A DNA stretch of 64,000 nucleotides from Ga0077555 sp963741565 (lineage in GTDB: Bacteria; Pseudomonadota; Alphaproteobacteria; Rhizobiales; Hyphomicrobiaceae), in contig CAVUIK010000012.1 in NCBI GenBank assembly GCA_963741565.1, positions 62,001 to 126,000 of the forward strand, written 5' to 3'. The translations under genes were made by a program, and so were the position numbers. The notes under the pieces were generated by a model. The model made no database searches. It was not told the DNA's origin and saw nothing but the letters and a program-made list of their open reading frames with translations. Below, one piece after another: positions 8,632 to 17,789 of the stretch (position 1 is the first letter of the stretch; every line of letters begins with the position of its first letter).

Positions 8632-9513
8632 GTGGCCCGGTCTCCTCCCGACGACGATCGTGCGGGCCTCGCCGGTGCGGTTCGCGACAGTGCGCGGCAA
8701 GGGGAGGCCGATCGCTATTTCGCCGCCCTGCTGGCGCCGGCTCCGCTCCAAGGCGATCTCGTTGCGCTCGCGGCTTTCGCGGCAGAGCTCGGACGCATTC
8801 CCGCGACCGTCAGTGATGCGATGATCGGCGAGATCCGCCTGCAGTGGTGGCGCGATGCGATTGAAGCGCAGGCATGCGGCGAGCGATTGGGCCACCCGGT
8901 CGCCGACGCTCTCGGCCTTGCCATGCGCCGCCATCGGCTGCCGGCGGCCGAACTCATCCGCATGATCGACGCGCGGTCATTCGATCTGACTGGCGAGATT
9001 CATGGCGACGATGCGCACGCCGACGCCTATTTCGATGCGACCGACGGCGTCCCCATTCACCTTGCCGCGACCATTTTAGCGGGGCCCGTACTCGCCGACG
9101 CCGGTTTGGCACAGAGAGCCGGGCGGATCTACGGGATGGCCCGCGCGCTTGGCCGTCTGCCGGTCCGTTTCCACAATGGCGGTTTTCCGATCTCGGCGGA
9201 GCGTTTGCGAGCGGCCGGCGTCGACGTCGCCGCGCTTGGCACGCATCCCGTCGCGGACGCGGCGCAGGCCGGCGTCGGGCGCGCGGCCGAAGCCCTGCGC
9301 GGCGAAATCCAGGCGTCGCTGCACGAGATCCGGCCTGAAATTGCGCGCTTGACCCGGCCCGGGCGGACAGCGTTCCTCCCTCTTGCCATGGTTGAGCCGT
9401 ATTTTGCCATACAGAGGCGCGGGGGGGCGCGGCTTCTGGACGCCCGGCCCGAGACGGGGGCGCTGGAGAGAATCGTGCGGTTGTGGCTCGCGCATCAGCG
9501 CGGGCGGGTCTGA
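8632..9513 (+). CDS. Squalene/phytoene synthase-like protein, NDUFAF6 type
   Basis: Predicted soluble or membrane-associated protein of 293 residues starting at GTG 8632. It has the trans-isoprenyl synthase fold signature but looks non-catalytic. Where true synthases carry the first aspartate-rich motif it has LAAFAAELGRI near residues 46-56, and the second region reads DAYFDATDGVP near 131-141. IGEIRLQWWRDAIEA near 65-79 is the hallmark of the NDUFAF6 branch, whose human member helps assemble respiratory complex I. No carotenoid or hopanoid genes lie nearby, which argues against a role in terpene synthesis. The 3' end is 48 nt before the next gene. Confidence 0.82.
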   Translation: MARSPPDDDRAGLAGAVRDSARQGEADRYFAALLAPAPLQGDLVALAAFAAELGRIPATVSDAMIGEIRLQWWRDAIEAQACGERLGHPVADALGLAMRRHRLPAAELIRMIDARSFDLTGEIHGDDAHADAYFDATDGVPIHLAATILAGPVLADAGLAQRAGRIYGMARALGRLPVRFHNGGFPISAERLRAAGVDVAALGTHPVADAAQAGVGRAAEALRGEIQASLHEIRPEIARLTRPGRTAFLPLAMVEPYFAIQRRGGARLLDARPETGALERIVRLWLAHQRGRV

Positions 9514-9561
9514 GCGGGCGGCGCATCGGCAGAGCCGGGGCGGGACCGGCAGGAGCAGGAT

Positions 9562-11446
9562 ATGGCGTTCGGTTTGCGATTGATGTGGCTTGCCGTCGTC
9601 CTGACCGCTGGAGCGGGCGAGGCGATGGCGGAGCCGCGGATCGACTGGCGGGTCGAAAACCCATTCCGGTTCTTCACGGACCCGGCCCAGACCGAAATGC
9701 ATCGCGCGACATGGGCAGCCCTCACACCAGATGAGCGTCTGACGCCGGTGCTGAGTGCCGAGCGGGCGCTGGCCGAGCGGCATGGCGGCGAGGGTTGGGC
9801 GGCGACCGCACTCGATTCAACCTGCTGGGAGCCCAATCGTAACCGGCATATCTGCGCTCGGCTCCGACGACTATCTGAAGCCGCGGCTGCATCGCATCCT
9901 GGCGGCCGTCAGCGACATCGGCGATGCAGCCGTCGACTGCACGTGGTTGACGGCCCCGAAGGGCGGACGGCTGCGCGGGGCGTCGATGACGATGCCGTGC
10001 GATACACCTGTCGCGCTCGACATTCCCTATCCCGCCGGCGCGCGCGTCAGCGTCGAGGTGGGTGGGCGCGAGGTGGCCGGGTCCGATGTCCAGGTGCAGG
10101 ACCTGTTCATTGTCGCCATGGGGGACAGCTTCGGATCGGGCGAAGGCAATCCGGACATTCCCGTTCGCTTCTCGCGCGAGCGTGTCGCGAGCTACGGCGA
10201 TCCCAAAAAAGATGCCCAGCTGGTCGGCTATCCCGCGCGCGTCGGCGCCTGGAAAACCGTCGGCGACAAAGCGTTCATCGAGGCCAATCCGCGATGGCTG
10301 GATCAAGCCTGTCACCGCTCATTGTACTCGCATCAATTGCGTGCCGCCTTGCAACTGGCGATCGAGGAGCCGCATCGCGCGGTGACCTACGTGAGTTACG
10401 CCTGCTCCGGCGCCGAGATCACCGAAGGCCTGTTCCTGCGCTACAAGGGCCACGAATGGGTGCCGACACCGCCGGAAGTGTCGCAGATTTCTGCGGTCGC
10501 GCAGGCTCAATGCGGCTCGAAGAGCGCGCCGTCCGTCGATCTGCCGGAGGCCTATCATCTGGGTGGGCGCGTGCCCGAGCTGGTCGGCGGCCTCGTCCTG
10601 CAGAAGTGCGATCAGTCCCAGGCCCGCAAGATCGACCTGTTGCTGCTGTCGATCGGGGGCAACGATGTCGGTTTTGCGCGTCTCGTCGCCAACGCCGTGC
10701 TGGCCGATCAATCGATGCTGCGCCGGCTCGGCGGCTGGTTTGGTCAGGTGCACGGTTTCGCCGAGGCGGCCCACCAGATCGAGCGTCTCGACGACCGCTA
10801 TAAGGCGCTCAACCGCGCCATCCACAACATCCTCTACGTCCCCTGGGGCGAGACGGACCGGGTCGTGCTCGTCTCCTATCCCGCGTTGACGTTGCTGGAC
10901 GACGGCAGCTCGGTCTGCCCGGACAGCCGGGCCGGTATGACGGTGGTCCCGGATTTCGCACTTTCGCAGGAGAAAGCCCGCGATTCGACGGTCGCCGCCG
11001 AGCGCCTCAATGACATGATGCGGGATGCCGTTCGGCAACATGGTTGGACGTTTGTGGAAGCGCATCGCCAGCAGTTCCTTGGTCGCGGCATCTGCGCTGG
11101 GACAACCGAGGAAAACCCCGGCGTCGCCGACGATTTTAGTCTGCCGCGCAAGATCGGCGATGCGTGGGTTCCGTTCAATCCGGCCGACTGGCGCGCCTAT
11201 GTCCAGCGCCAACGCTGGTTTCGCACACCCAACGATGCCTTTATGGCCGGCAATTTCCATGTCAGCCAGTCGATCATGCAGAAGGCGGTGCCCACGAAGA
11301 CTCTGTCGTGGTTCCAGCTGCTGCTGGCGAGTCTCTACTCCGGCGCGTTCCATCCGACCGCGGAAGGGCAGGCGGCGATGGCCGACGCCACCGTGATCAA
11401 GGCCCGCGCGGTGCTGGCGAAATACGGCGCCGGGAGAGGGCGCTGA
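9562..11446 (+). pseudogene. Secreted SGNH/GDSL hydrolase, split by a +1 frameshift
   Basis: The first part (from ATG 9562) has a signal peptide (LMWLAVVLTAGAGEAMA) and runs to about ALDSTCWEP. The rest continues in the +1 frame from about SALGSDDYLKPRL to the stop at 11446. One extra base near 9835-9850 explains the break: with it removed the gene has exactly 628 codons. The catalytic blocks are intact: GDSFGSGEGN (nucleophile serine), SIGGNDVGFA (block III), and HPTAEG near the C-terminus (catalytic histidine). A secreted esterase or lipase is likely; the substrate is unknown. The shift may be a sequencing error rather than true decay, since both halves remain well conserved. Confidence 0.75.
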
Positions 11447-11543
11447 TCGGCCAGTCCTGCAACCGTCGCCGAGCCTCAGCCTCGCAATTGCCGCGAGTGT
11501 ATATTATGCTTTCACCGAACCGCAGATCGGGTCCCCACCATCC

Positions 11544-12248
11544 ATGGCCTCGCGCGACGACATTGCCATCGAGATTACGCCGCAGGTGCTCCTGAAAGCC
11601 TATTCCTGCGGCATCTTTCCGATGGCCGAGAGCGCGGAAGATCCCGCACTCTATTGGATCGAGCCCCAGAGCCGCGGTGTCCTGCCGCTTGATCAGGTGC
11701 ACGTTCCGCGCCGGCTCGCCAAGACCATCCGCTCGGGCGTATTCGACATCCGTATCGATACCGACTTCGATGCCGTGATCGACGGCTGTGCAGCCTCGCG
11801 GCCGGGCCGACGAACGACCTGGATCAACGTCCGCATCCGCCAGCTCTATGGCGCACTTTTTGACCAAGGCCACTGCCACACCGTCGAGACATGGAAGGGT
11901 GACCGGCTCGTCGGCGGGCTCTACGGCGTGACCCTGGGCACGGCTTTCTTCGGCGAAAGCATGTTCTCCACCGAGCCCGACGCCAGCAAAGTGGCGCTCG
12001 TTCATCTCGCGGCCCGGCTCATCCACGGCGGGTTCACGCTGCTCGATACGCAGTTTGTGACGGACCATCTGCGCCAGTTCGGCACGGTCGAACTCGAGAA
12101 GGACGCGTTTCACGCGGCTCTCGAGCGTGCCGTCCCCGGCAAGGCTGATTTCCTGGCGTTGCGGAAGGATGCACCGGCCGAGTTCGTTCTCGAGATTGTT
12201 CGTTGCGCGTCGAGGACTGCAGGCGATGGATCTGCATCACCCGCGTAG
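11544..12248 (+). CDS. aat: Leucyl/phenylalanyl-tRNA--protein transferase
   Basis: Cytoplasmic enzyme of the N-degron pathway that adds Leu or Phe from its tRNA to proteins with an N-terminal Arg or Lys, marking them for ClpAP. It has 234 residues, the usual size. Family motifs are seen: LLKAYSCGIFPMAE near residues 12-25, YWIEPQSRGVLPLD, the ETWKGDRLVGGLYGVTLG core, FFGESMFS, and LLDTQFVTDHL. It converges with the minus-strand gene that ends at 12267, leaving only 18 nt between stops and no obvious terminator. Confidence 0.96.
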   Translation: MASRDDIAIEITPQVLLKAYSCGIFPMAESAEDPALYWIEPQSRGVLPLDQVHVPRRLAKTIRSGVFDIRIDTDFDAVIDGCAASRPGRRTTWINVRIRQLYGALFDQGHCHTVETWKGDRLVGGLYGVTLGTAFFGESMFSTEPDASKVALVHLAARLIHGGFTLLDTQFVTDHLRQFGTVELEKDAFHAALERAVPGKADFLALRKDAPAEFVLEIVRCASRTAGDGSASPA

Positions 12249-12266
12249 CCGTCTGGGCGGCAAGGC

Positions 12267-13082
12267 TCAGCGGCTGCTGCCTTGCGGCCGCAACAGTTGC
12301 CCCGGTTTGGATTGTGCGTCGACATTGGCTGGCGCAGCGGCGGACGTTGCAGAACTCGATCCATCCTCGTCGGCGAGATTGCGCCGCAAGCGGTTCTCCA
12401 GCGGACGGTTGATGATGCCGGCGTTGTCGGCGATCAACTCGTTGCCCGTCTGCCAGTAATCGTGGCCATCGGCCAGCGGCAGCATCTTATCGATCCAGGT
12501 CCGCGAGACGCCGGCAGGAACCCAATGCCGCTCCATTTGCGTGCTGTAGGCGCCTTTCACCCGCTTGAGCTTCGCGCCGGGCTGCGGCAGGCGTGTGATC
12601 TCATGGAAAAGCCAGGTGCTGGCGCGTGCCGCATAACGCGCGTCGCCCTGCAGGTAGATCGGAACGCACATCGAGCCACAGGTTCCGCCACGCTCGACGA
12701 CGCTATCGAGCCGATGGGTGCGGCGGATGCGCTTGAGCAGAGCGATCACCAGCTCGCCCTCGCGGACGTTGCCGCCGCTCGAGTTCATGACCAGCACGAA
12801 CCGGGTTCGCGAGGCCTTGAACGCGTTGAACGCCGATTCGATCTTTTCGGCCATTGGCGGCGCGATCGAGCCGGTCCAGCGCAGATACACACTGCCGGAG
12901 GCCCCGACCGGGCTGGTGACGCGCAGAAGGCCCGGCGTGATTGGCCCACGCGGCGGTTCTGGCGTCGTCAGCATCGGTGGCTCGGCAAGGGCCCCGCCGG
13001 CTGGCGCCATGATCGCGATCCCGGCGAGTCCCATCGCCCATTGCATGAGGCGAGACCAGAAAAACCCTCTTTGCAGGCGCAT
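12267..13082 (-). CDS. Secreted ClpP-like (COG3904-type) protein
   Basis: Exported protein of about 271 residues. The ATG at 13080-13082 has a GGAG site and opens a signal peptide (LMQWAMGLAGIAIMAPAGGALA). A TATATA -10-like box lies about 35 nt upstream, which supports this start over the longer frame from 13148. The mature domain resembles the ClpP/crotonase fold: RFVLVMNSSGGNVREGE, then GGTCGSMCVPIYLQGDARYA, where the serine in CGSMC could be a nucleophile. The C-terminal 50 residues are low-complexity (SSSATSAAAPANV). Protease activity is an inference; function is unknown. Confidence 0.7.
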   Translation of the reverse strand: MRLQRGFFWSRLMQWAMGLAGIAIMAPAGGALAEPPMLTTPEPPRGPITPGLLRVTSPVGASGSVYLRWTGSIAPPMAEKIESAFNAFKASRTRFVLVMNSSGGNVREGELVIALLKRIRRTHRLDSVVERGGTCGSMCVPIYLQGDARYAARASTWLFHEITRLPQPGAKLKRVKGAYSTQMERHWVPAGVSRTWIDKMLPLADGHDYWQTGNELIADNAGIINRPLENRLRRNLADEDGSSSATSAAAPANVDAQSKPGQLLRPQGSSR

Positions 13083-13187
13083 CAACGGCTCCGGAGCGAC
13101 CTTGGTTGTCGATCCGATATATAGGAAATCATTGAGGAAAGTGCTCATTTTTCGGGCCGACTAAAGATGAACGGGACGTAACGGCAT

Positions 13188-13226
13188 GGTTCAGAGTGGG
13201 TTCAGCGCGAAAGATGCATTCTGTGC
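13188..13226 (+). promoter_or_regulatory. Direct-repeat element shared with 17790-17826
   Basis: GGTTCAG occurs at 13188-13194 and again at 13199-13205, an 11-bp period. It is followed by GCATTCTGTGC ending at 13226. The same arrangement with identical spacing recurs upstream of the paralogous gene at 17857. Tandem half-sites one helical turn apart are typical for OmpR/PhoP-type response regulators. That regulator class is an inference. Confidence 0.5.
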
Positions 13227-13293
13227 CTCGACGGTTGGACATCAAGCCCGAACCCCGGTGCCCAGCCAAGGTTCAAACAGAAGGATCATCCCG

Positions 13294-13653
13294 ATGACCA
13301 AGATCGCCCTCGCAGTTGCAACCGGCCTGATTGCCCTCACCTCGACGACCGCATTTGCCTATGATCGCACCGGCTATGATCGCACCGGCGAGCGTCGCGA
13401 AGCGTACCAGGAGCGGGCCATCGAGCAGGCGCGCCGCTCCGGCGAGCTGAACGGCCGCGAGTATCGCCAGCTGCAGTCTGAGCAAGCCCGGATCGACGAG
13501 CTGCAGCGCCGGGCCAAAGCTGACGGTCGCGTCGACCGCTATGAGTCTGCCCAGATCCGCCGCGCTCAGAATGAAGCCTCCCGCCACATCTCCCAGGAGA
13601 GCCATGACAGCGAGAAGGCCGGTGGTGGCCGCCGCTGGAACCGCTGGTGGTAA
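13294..13653 (+). CDS. Small secreted charged helical protein, paralogue of 17857-18210
   Basis: Exported protein of 119 residues. A signal peptide (KIALAVATGLIALTSTTAFA) precedes a highly charged, probably helical domain with YQERAIEQARRSGELNGREY and QSEQARIDELQRRAKADGRV. It ends in a Trp/Arg-rich tail (GGGRRWNRWW). The repeated 'SGEL..REY..LQ.EQARI..L...AK.DG.V...E' pattern is a common uncharacterised proteobacterial family. Start ATG 13294 follows AGAAGGAT. A strong terminator follows at 13685. The function is unknown; the tail suggests membrane or nucleic-acid contact. A second copy lies 4.2 kb away. Confidence 0.85.
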   Translation: MTKIALAVATGLIALTSTTAFAYDRTGYDRTGERREAYQERAIEQARRSGELNGREYRQLQSEQARIDELQRRAKADGRVDRYESAQIRRAQNEASRHISQESHDSEKAGGGRRWNRWW

Positions 13654-13684
13654 TCAGCGACTTCCCTCTCTCTGAGTAAATTGA

Positions 13685-13716
13685 GGCTGCCGTTCCCCCC
13701 GGCAGCCACTTTTCTT
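13685..13716 (+). terminator. Rho-independent terminator of the small secreted protein gene
   Basis: GGCTGCCG at 13685-13692 pairs perfectly with CGGCAGCC at 13700-13707 around a short C-rich loop, followed by ACTTTTCTTT. It lies 32 nt after the stop codon at 13653. Confidence 0.85.
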
Positions 13717-13771
13717 TGCGTTCCGATGGGTCAGCCCACTGGTCATTCAATTCTTGGCGAAGCCAACAAGC

Positions 13772-13910
13772 GTTGTCATCCCGGGGCTTGTCCCCGGGAC
13801 CCATCGTGCCGCTAGGTACGGAGCGTGAGCGCGTGTGACCGAAGCGCTTCTGGCTCGATGGCACTGACGCACCTCAGGCACGTTGGATCCCGGCAACAAA
13901 ATGCCGGGAA
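13772..13910. repeat. Composite palindromic intergenic repeat
   Basis: Two perfect dyads flank a 90-nt core. CCCGGGG at 13780-13786 pairs with CCCCGGG at 13792-13798, and TCCCGGCA at 13888-13895 pairs with TGCCGGGA at 13902-13909. The opening 'gtcatcccggggcttgtccccgggaccc' type is a frequent dispersed repeat style in alphaproteobacteria. The rest of the 384-nt gap (13654-14037) holds only the terminator at 13685 and no gene I can support. Confidence 0.55.
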
Positions 13911-14037
13911 AAAAATCGAATTGCCTTGGGGCAAACCCTGACGACCGGCGTGCATATTTTATCGCGCCGGAGCCTGTGAGGGGACTGACCCCGACGCCTC
14001 AAGGCATGAAACTTGGAGATGCGCCGTCAGCGCCCGA

Positions 14038-14334
14038 TCAGAACCACTTGGGCTGCCACCAATGCAGCGCGGCCTTGATGGTGTCGGGCATGATGAAGTA
14101 GGCGAGCGCGATCAGCACCGCCAAGACCAGCATGCCGACAAAGATGGTGCCGCTGAGCGGTACCCGGTAGCTGAGGCCCGTTCCGGGAATGCCGAGCGTG
14201 ATCATGCGGCGTCCATCGGCGCCGACGTTGACCGTCGCGCCGTGGCCGCCAACGCTGGCGCTGACGCCGGATTTGCTCAGGTTGATGTAGACCCCCGGGA
14301 AGATCTTGATCCGTTTCTGGAAGCGTAGGCCCAT
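14038..14334 (-). CDS. DUF4236 domain membrane protein
   Basis: Small protein of 98 residues. The DUF4236 signature fills the N-terminus: MGLRFQKRIKIFPGVYINLSKSG, then VSASVGGHGATVNVG and the glycine-rich GIPGTGLSY. One membrane helix follows (TIFVGMLVLAVLIALAYFIM), with a short basic tail. I chose the ATG at 14332-14334 because DUF4236 proteins begin with M-G-[FL]-R-F; a purine-rich GAGGAGC lies just upstream. Function of this family is unknown. Reading frames extending to 14424 are probably untranslated. Confidence 0.85.
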   Translation of the reverse strand: MGLRFQKRIKIFPGVYINLSKSGVSASVGGHGATVNVGADGRRMITLGIPGTGLSYRVPLSGTIFVGMLVLAVLIALAYFIMPDTIKAALHWWQPKWF

Positions 14335-14452
14335 ATCCGAGCTCCTCATCGTCGCTGTCGCCGCATGAGCAGCATGCGTGTTGCCGGTGGTCTCTTGAAC
14401 CGGCACCGGACGCGTCGGCGTCATCCGGCGGCCGTCATATCGTATCGCGAAC

Positions 14453-15889
14453 CTAGCGGTTCAAGCCGAACAAATTCCCGAACCGGCGCAGCTTATCCTT
14501 AACCTGCCCGACCGCTGTGCCCTTGGAATTGAGCCGCTCATGCGCCGATTCGCGCTCGAGCGTCACTTTGTATTTCTTCAGGATCGCGGTATCGGCGGCG
14601 AGCAGAGCGTCCCGCTCGGCAACCGTAATCGGCCCCACGCGCGACATCGGCGGGCGGATCAGCGTGCGCTGGACGATCGATGGCTCGCCCTTGTTGTGGA
14701 GCACGGAGACCAGCGCTTCGCCGACCTGCAACTCCTGGATGGCGCGCTCGGTGTCGAGCTTCGGGTTGGTACGGAAGGTCTCGGCGGCGGCCCGAATCGC
14801 TTTCTGCTCCTTCGGCGTGAAGGCGCGCAGCGCGTGTTGGATCCGGTTGCCGAGCTGGGCCGAGATGCGGTCCGGCACATCGGCCGGGCTCTGCGTCACA
14901 TAGTAGATGCCGACGCCCTTCGAGCGGATCAGCCGCGTCACGCGTTCGATCTGGTCGAGAACGGCCTGGTTGGCGCCGTTGAACAGCAGATGCGCCTCGT
15001 CGAACAGAAACACCAGCTTCGGTTTATCGAGGTCGCCGACCTCGGGCAGCTTCTCGAACAGCTCCGACAGCATCCACAGTAGGAAGGAGGAATACAGCCG
15101 CGGCGTGTTCATCAGCTTTTCGGCCGACAGGATGTTCACCATGCCACGCCCATCGGGCGCGATCTTGAGGAAATCCAGAATATCGAGCGCGGGCTCGCCG
15201 AAGAACTTGTCGGCGCCTTGCTGTTCGAGCACCAGCAGCCGGCGCTGAATGACGCCGACCGTTGCCGGCGCGACATTGCCGTATTTGCTGCGCAGCTCGG
15301 CAGCCCGCTTCCCCATCTCGTCGATGACGGTTCTCAGATCCTTGAGATCGAGTATGGTCATGTTCTTGTCGCCGGCCTCGCGCTCGTCGGCGGCCCATTT
15401 GAACGCGATGTTGAGGACGCCCTCCTGCGGCTCAGTCAGTTCGAGCAGGCGCGAGAGCAGCAGCGCCCCCATTTCCTGGATCGTAGCGCGAACGGGATGG
15501 CCGCGCTCGCCGAGCACGTCCCAGAACGTCACCGGGAAGGCGGCATTGCCATAGCGCGTCAGGCCGATCTCTTCGGCGCGCTGGACCAGCACCTGCTTCT
15601 TGTCGCCCTTCATGGCGATGCCGGAGAGGTCGCCCTTGATGTCGGCGGCAAAGACGGGAACGCCGGCCGCCGAGAAGCCCTCTGCCAGAACCTGCAAAGT
15701 GACGGTCTTGCCGGTTCCCGTGGCGCCAGTGACAAGGCCGTGCCGGTTGGCGAGCTTCAGCTCGATGCACTCGGGGACGAGATCGCGATCCTGCTTGCTG
15801 CAGCCGAGTAGCACCAGCCCGTCCTGGACGTAGTCCTTGGGATCGGCGATCGGGCTCTCAGGGCCAGCGGCGCGCGGCGTCTCGGGCAT
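14453..15889 (-). CDS. HerA-type ATPase, DUF853 / YjgR family
   Basis: Cytoplasmic P-loop ATPase of 478 residues. Walker A is GATGTGKT at residues 55-62. A Walker B segment (KLVFLFDEAHLLF) lies near 290-302, followed by YYVTQSPADVPDRISAQLGNR, a sensor-like region conserved in HerA/FtsK-related translocases. The N-terminal GLVLLGCSKQDRDLVPE is typical of DUF853. HerA relatives move DNA or protein, but DUF853 members lack a proven substrate. There is no nurA nuclease gene beside it, so a DNA end-resection role is not supported by context. Confidence 0.93.
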   Translation of the reverse strand: MPETPRAAGPESPIADPKDYVQDGLVLLGCSKQDRDLVPECIELKLANRHGLVTGATGTGKTVTLQVLAEGFSAAGVPVFAADIKGDLSGIAMKGDKKQVLVQRAEEIGLTRYGNAAFPVTFWDVLGERGHPVRATIQEMGALLLSRLLELTEPQEGVLNIAFKWAADEREAGDKNMTILDLKDLRTVIDEMGKRAAELRSKYGNVAPATVGVIQRRLLVLEQQGADKFFGEPALDILDFLKIAPDGRGMVNILSAEKLMNTPRLYSSFLLWMLSELFEKLPEVGDLDKPKLVFLFDEAHLLFNGANQAVLDQIERVTRLIRSKGVGIYYVTQSPADVPDRISAQLGNRIQHALRAFTPKEQKAIRAAAETFRTNPKLDTERAIQELQVGEALVSVLHNKGEPSIVQRTLIRPPMSRVGPITVAERDALLAADTAILKKYKVTLERESAHERLNSKGTAVGQVKDKLRRFGNLFGLNR

Positions 15890-16028
15890 GCGTGGCTCCC
15901 CTACAGGGCAAATATCCTATCGACCGCCAGCACAGGGTTGTGCTGCGGTTGCAACAGCGACTCGTTGGCCAATATAGTCTCTTTCCGTACTTTGGCTATC
16001 CGACGGCGGGCCCTGTCCCCTCGGTCAT

Positions 16029-16044
16029 CCCCGGAAATCCGGGG
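16029..16044. repeat. Short perfect hairpin between the HerA-type and GMC genes
   Basis: CCCCGGA at 16029-16035 pairs with TCCGGGG at 16038-16044 over a two-base loop. It follows 'gtcatc', as in the repeat at 13772. It lies in the 199-nt gap upstream of the HerA-type gene and downstream of the GMC gene; there is no T run on either strand. Confidence 0.4.
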
Positions 16045-16088
16045 CTAAGTCAGGTCGCGACTGGTGCGGGCCAATCTACGTCCCTGGG

Positions 16089-17687
16089 CTAGGCCCGGGC
16101 GTCCTCGCGGATCATGGCAGCGCCCTTTTCGGCGATCATGATCGTCGGTGCATTGGTGTTGCCGGTGGTGACTGCCGGCATGATCGAGGCGTCGATGACG
16201 CGCAGGCCCGAGAGCCCGCGAACCCGCAGCCGCAAATCGACCACCGCCATCGGATCCTCGCCCATCTTGCAGGTGCCGACCGGGTGATAGATCGTCGTCC
16301 CGGTCTGGCGGATGTGCTCCTCGAGGCCGGCGTCCGTGGTTACGGCGGGGCCGGGCACGATCTCGCCGTCGCTGTGGGCGGCGAAAGCGGGTGCGGCAAA
16401 TATCTTGCGGGCCTGGGCCAGGCCGGCGAGCGCGACCCGGAGATCGCTCGGCGCGGACAGATAGTTGGGCTTGATCGCGGGCCGCGCCAGCGGATCAGCC
16501 GACGTCGCCATGATCGTGCCGCGGCTGTCGGGCCGCGCGATCGAGACTGCGATCGTGGCGCCCGGTTCGCGTTCGAGCGTGCCGAACTTCAGCTGATCGT
16601 AGCTGGCAGGCGAAAACAGCAACTGGATATCCGGCGCCTCGATGCCCTCGCGGCTGCGCGTGAAGACTTGTGCGCTTGAAACGCCGAACGTCAGGGCGCC
16701 GTTGCCGACGGTCGCCCATTTCGCGATCTCGCCGAGGAGGCGCACGCCGCGCGACAGCTCATTGATCGAACGCATCCCCGGCTTCAGGCGATGCGAGATG
16801 CGTGTTGCGTAGTGATCCGACAGGTTCGCGCCGACGCCTGGCAAATCGTGCTGCACGTCGACGCCAATCGATTTCAAATGCGCCGCGGGCCCGATACCGG
16901 AGACCTGCAGCAGATGCGGCGAGTTGATCGAGCCCGACGACACGATCACCTCGCGGCGCGCCTTGACGTCGGTCTCGCGCGACATGCGGTCGATCCGCAC
17001 GCCGGTGCAGCGTCGGCCGTCGAGCAAGAGCTTCAGCGCCGTCGCGTTGGTGACGATACGCAGGTTCGGGCGCCGCCGGGCCTCGCGCAGAAAGGTTTGC
17101 GCGGTCGATCCGCGAAAGCGTCCGTTGCGCGACATCTGCGAGAACCCGACGCCGTCGGCCGGCGTCGCACCGGACAGATCCTTCAGGAGGGGGTGCCCGG
17201 CTTGTGTCGCGGCTTCCACAAAATGGCGCGTGATCGGCAGCACGGTGCGGTAGTCCTCGATCAGCAACGGGCCGTCCTTGCCGCGATAGGCGTCCTCGCC
17301 CGGGGCATAACGCTCGATCGCCTTGAAGTGTGGCAGGCAATCCTCATAGGTCCAGCCGCGGCAGCCCATCTGCGCCCAGTTGTCGAAATCCGCGGGATTG
17401 CCGCGCACGAAAAGCATGCCGTTGATCGAGGAAGATCCGCCGAGCACGCGTCCGCGCGGCCAGTGAATGGCGCGGTCGCCGGTTTTGGCGTCGGGTTCGG
17501 AGGCGTAGTTGTAATTGACCAGCGGATTGTAGAGCAGCTTCAGAACGCCGGCCGGCACATGGATCATCGGATGCAGATCGCGCGGGCCGGCCTCGAGCAG
17601 GATGACCTCGCTGCCATCCGCCGAAAGCCGGTTGGCGAGGACGCACCCAGCGGAGCCCGCTCCCACAATCACATAGTCCGCTTCCAT
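16089..17687 (-). CDS. GMC-family FAD oxidoreductase (choline dehydrogenase-like)
   Basis: Flavoenzyme of about 532 residues that oxidises an alcohol. The start ATG at 17685-17687 directly opens the FAD-binding fold MEADYVIVGAGSAGCVLANRL. Further signatures are HWPRGRVLGGSSSINGM (GMC signature 1), SSGSINSPHLLQVSGIG (signature 2), and the C-terminal YHPVGTCKMG with the catalytic histidine, followed by GNTNAPTIMIAEKGA. The true substrate cannot be read from sequence, as 'choline dehydrogenase' names are often wrong for this clade. There is no betaine-aldehyde dehydrogenase or bet regulator nearby. Confidence 0.92.
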   Translation of the reverse strand: MEADYVIVGAGSAGCVLANRLSADGSEVILLEAGPRDLHPMIHVPAGVLKLLYNPLVNYNYASEPDAKTGDRAIHWPRGRVLGGSSSINGMLFVRGNPADFDNWAQMGCRGWTYEDCLPHFKAIERYAPGEDAYRGKDGPLLIEDYRTVLPITRHFVEAATQAGHPLLKDLSGATPADGVGFSQMSRNGRFRGSTAQTFLREARRRPNLRIVTNATALKLLLDGRRCTGVRIDRMSRETDVKARREVIVSSGSINSPHLLQVSGIGPAAHLKSIGVDVQHDLPGVGANLSDHYATRISHRLKPGMRSINELSRGVRLLGEIAKWATVGNGALTFGVSSAQVFTRSREGIEAPDIQLLFSPASYDQLKFGTLEREPGATIAVSIARPDSRGTIMATSADPLARPAIKPNYLSAPSDLRVALAGLAQARKIFAAPAFAAHSDGEIVPGPAVTTDAGLEEHIRQTGTTIYHPVGTCKMGEDPMAVVDLRLRVRGLSGLRVIDASIMPAVTTGNTNAPTIMIAEKGAAMIREDARA

Positions 17688-17789
17688 CGCCCGCTCCCCG
17701 CTGATCCTCGGCCATACAAGGCCACAAAAAAGTCTACTTCCTGCCGGCCGCCGCGCAACTGTTTCGATGAATTTCACCTAAATGCCGCG

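Noticed and set aside
8632..9513. Functional phytoene or squalene synthase
   Set aside because: Both aspartate-rich substrate-binding motifs are degenerate and no carotenoid or hopanoid genes are nearby.
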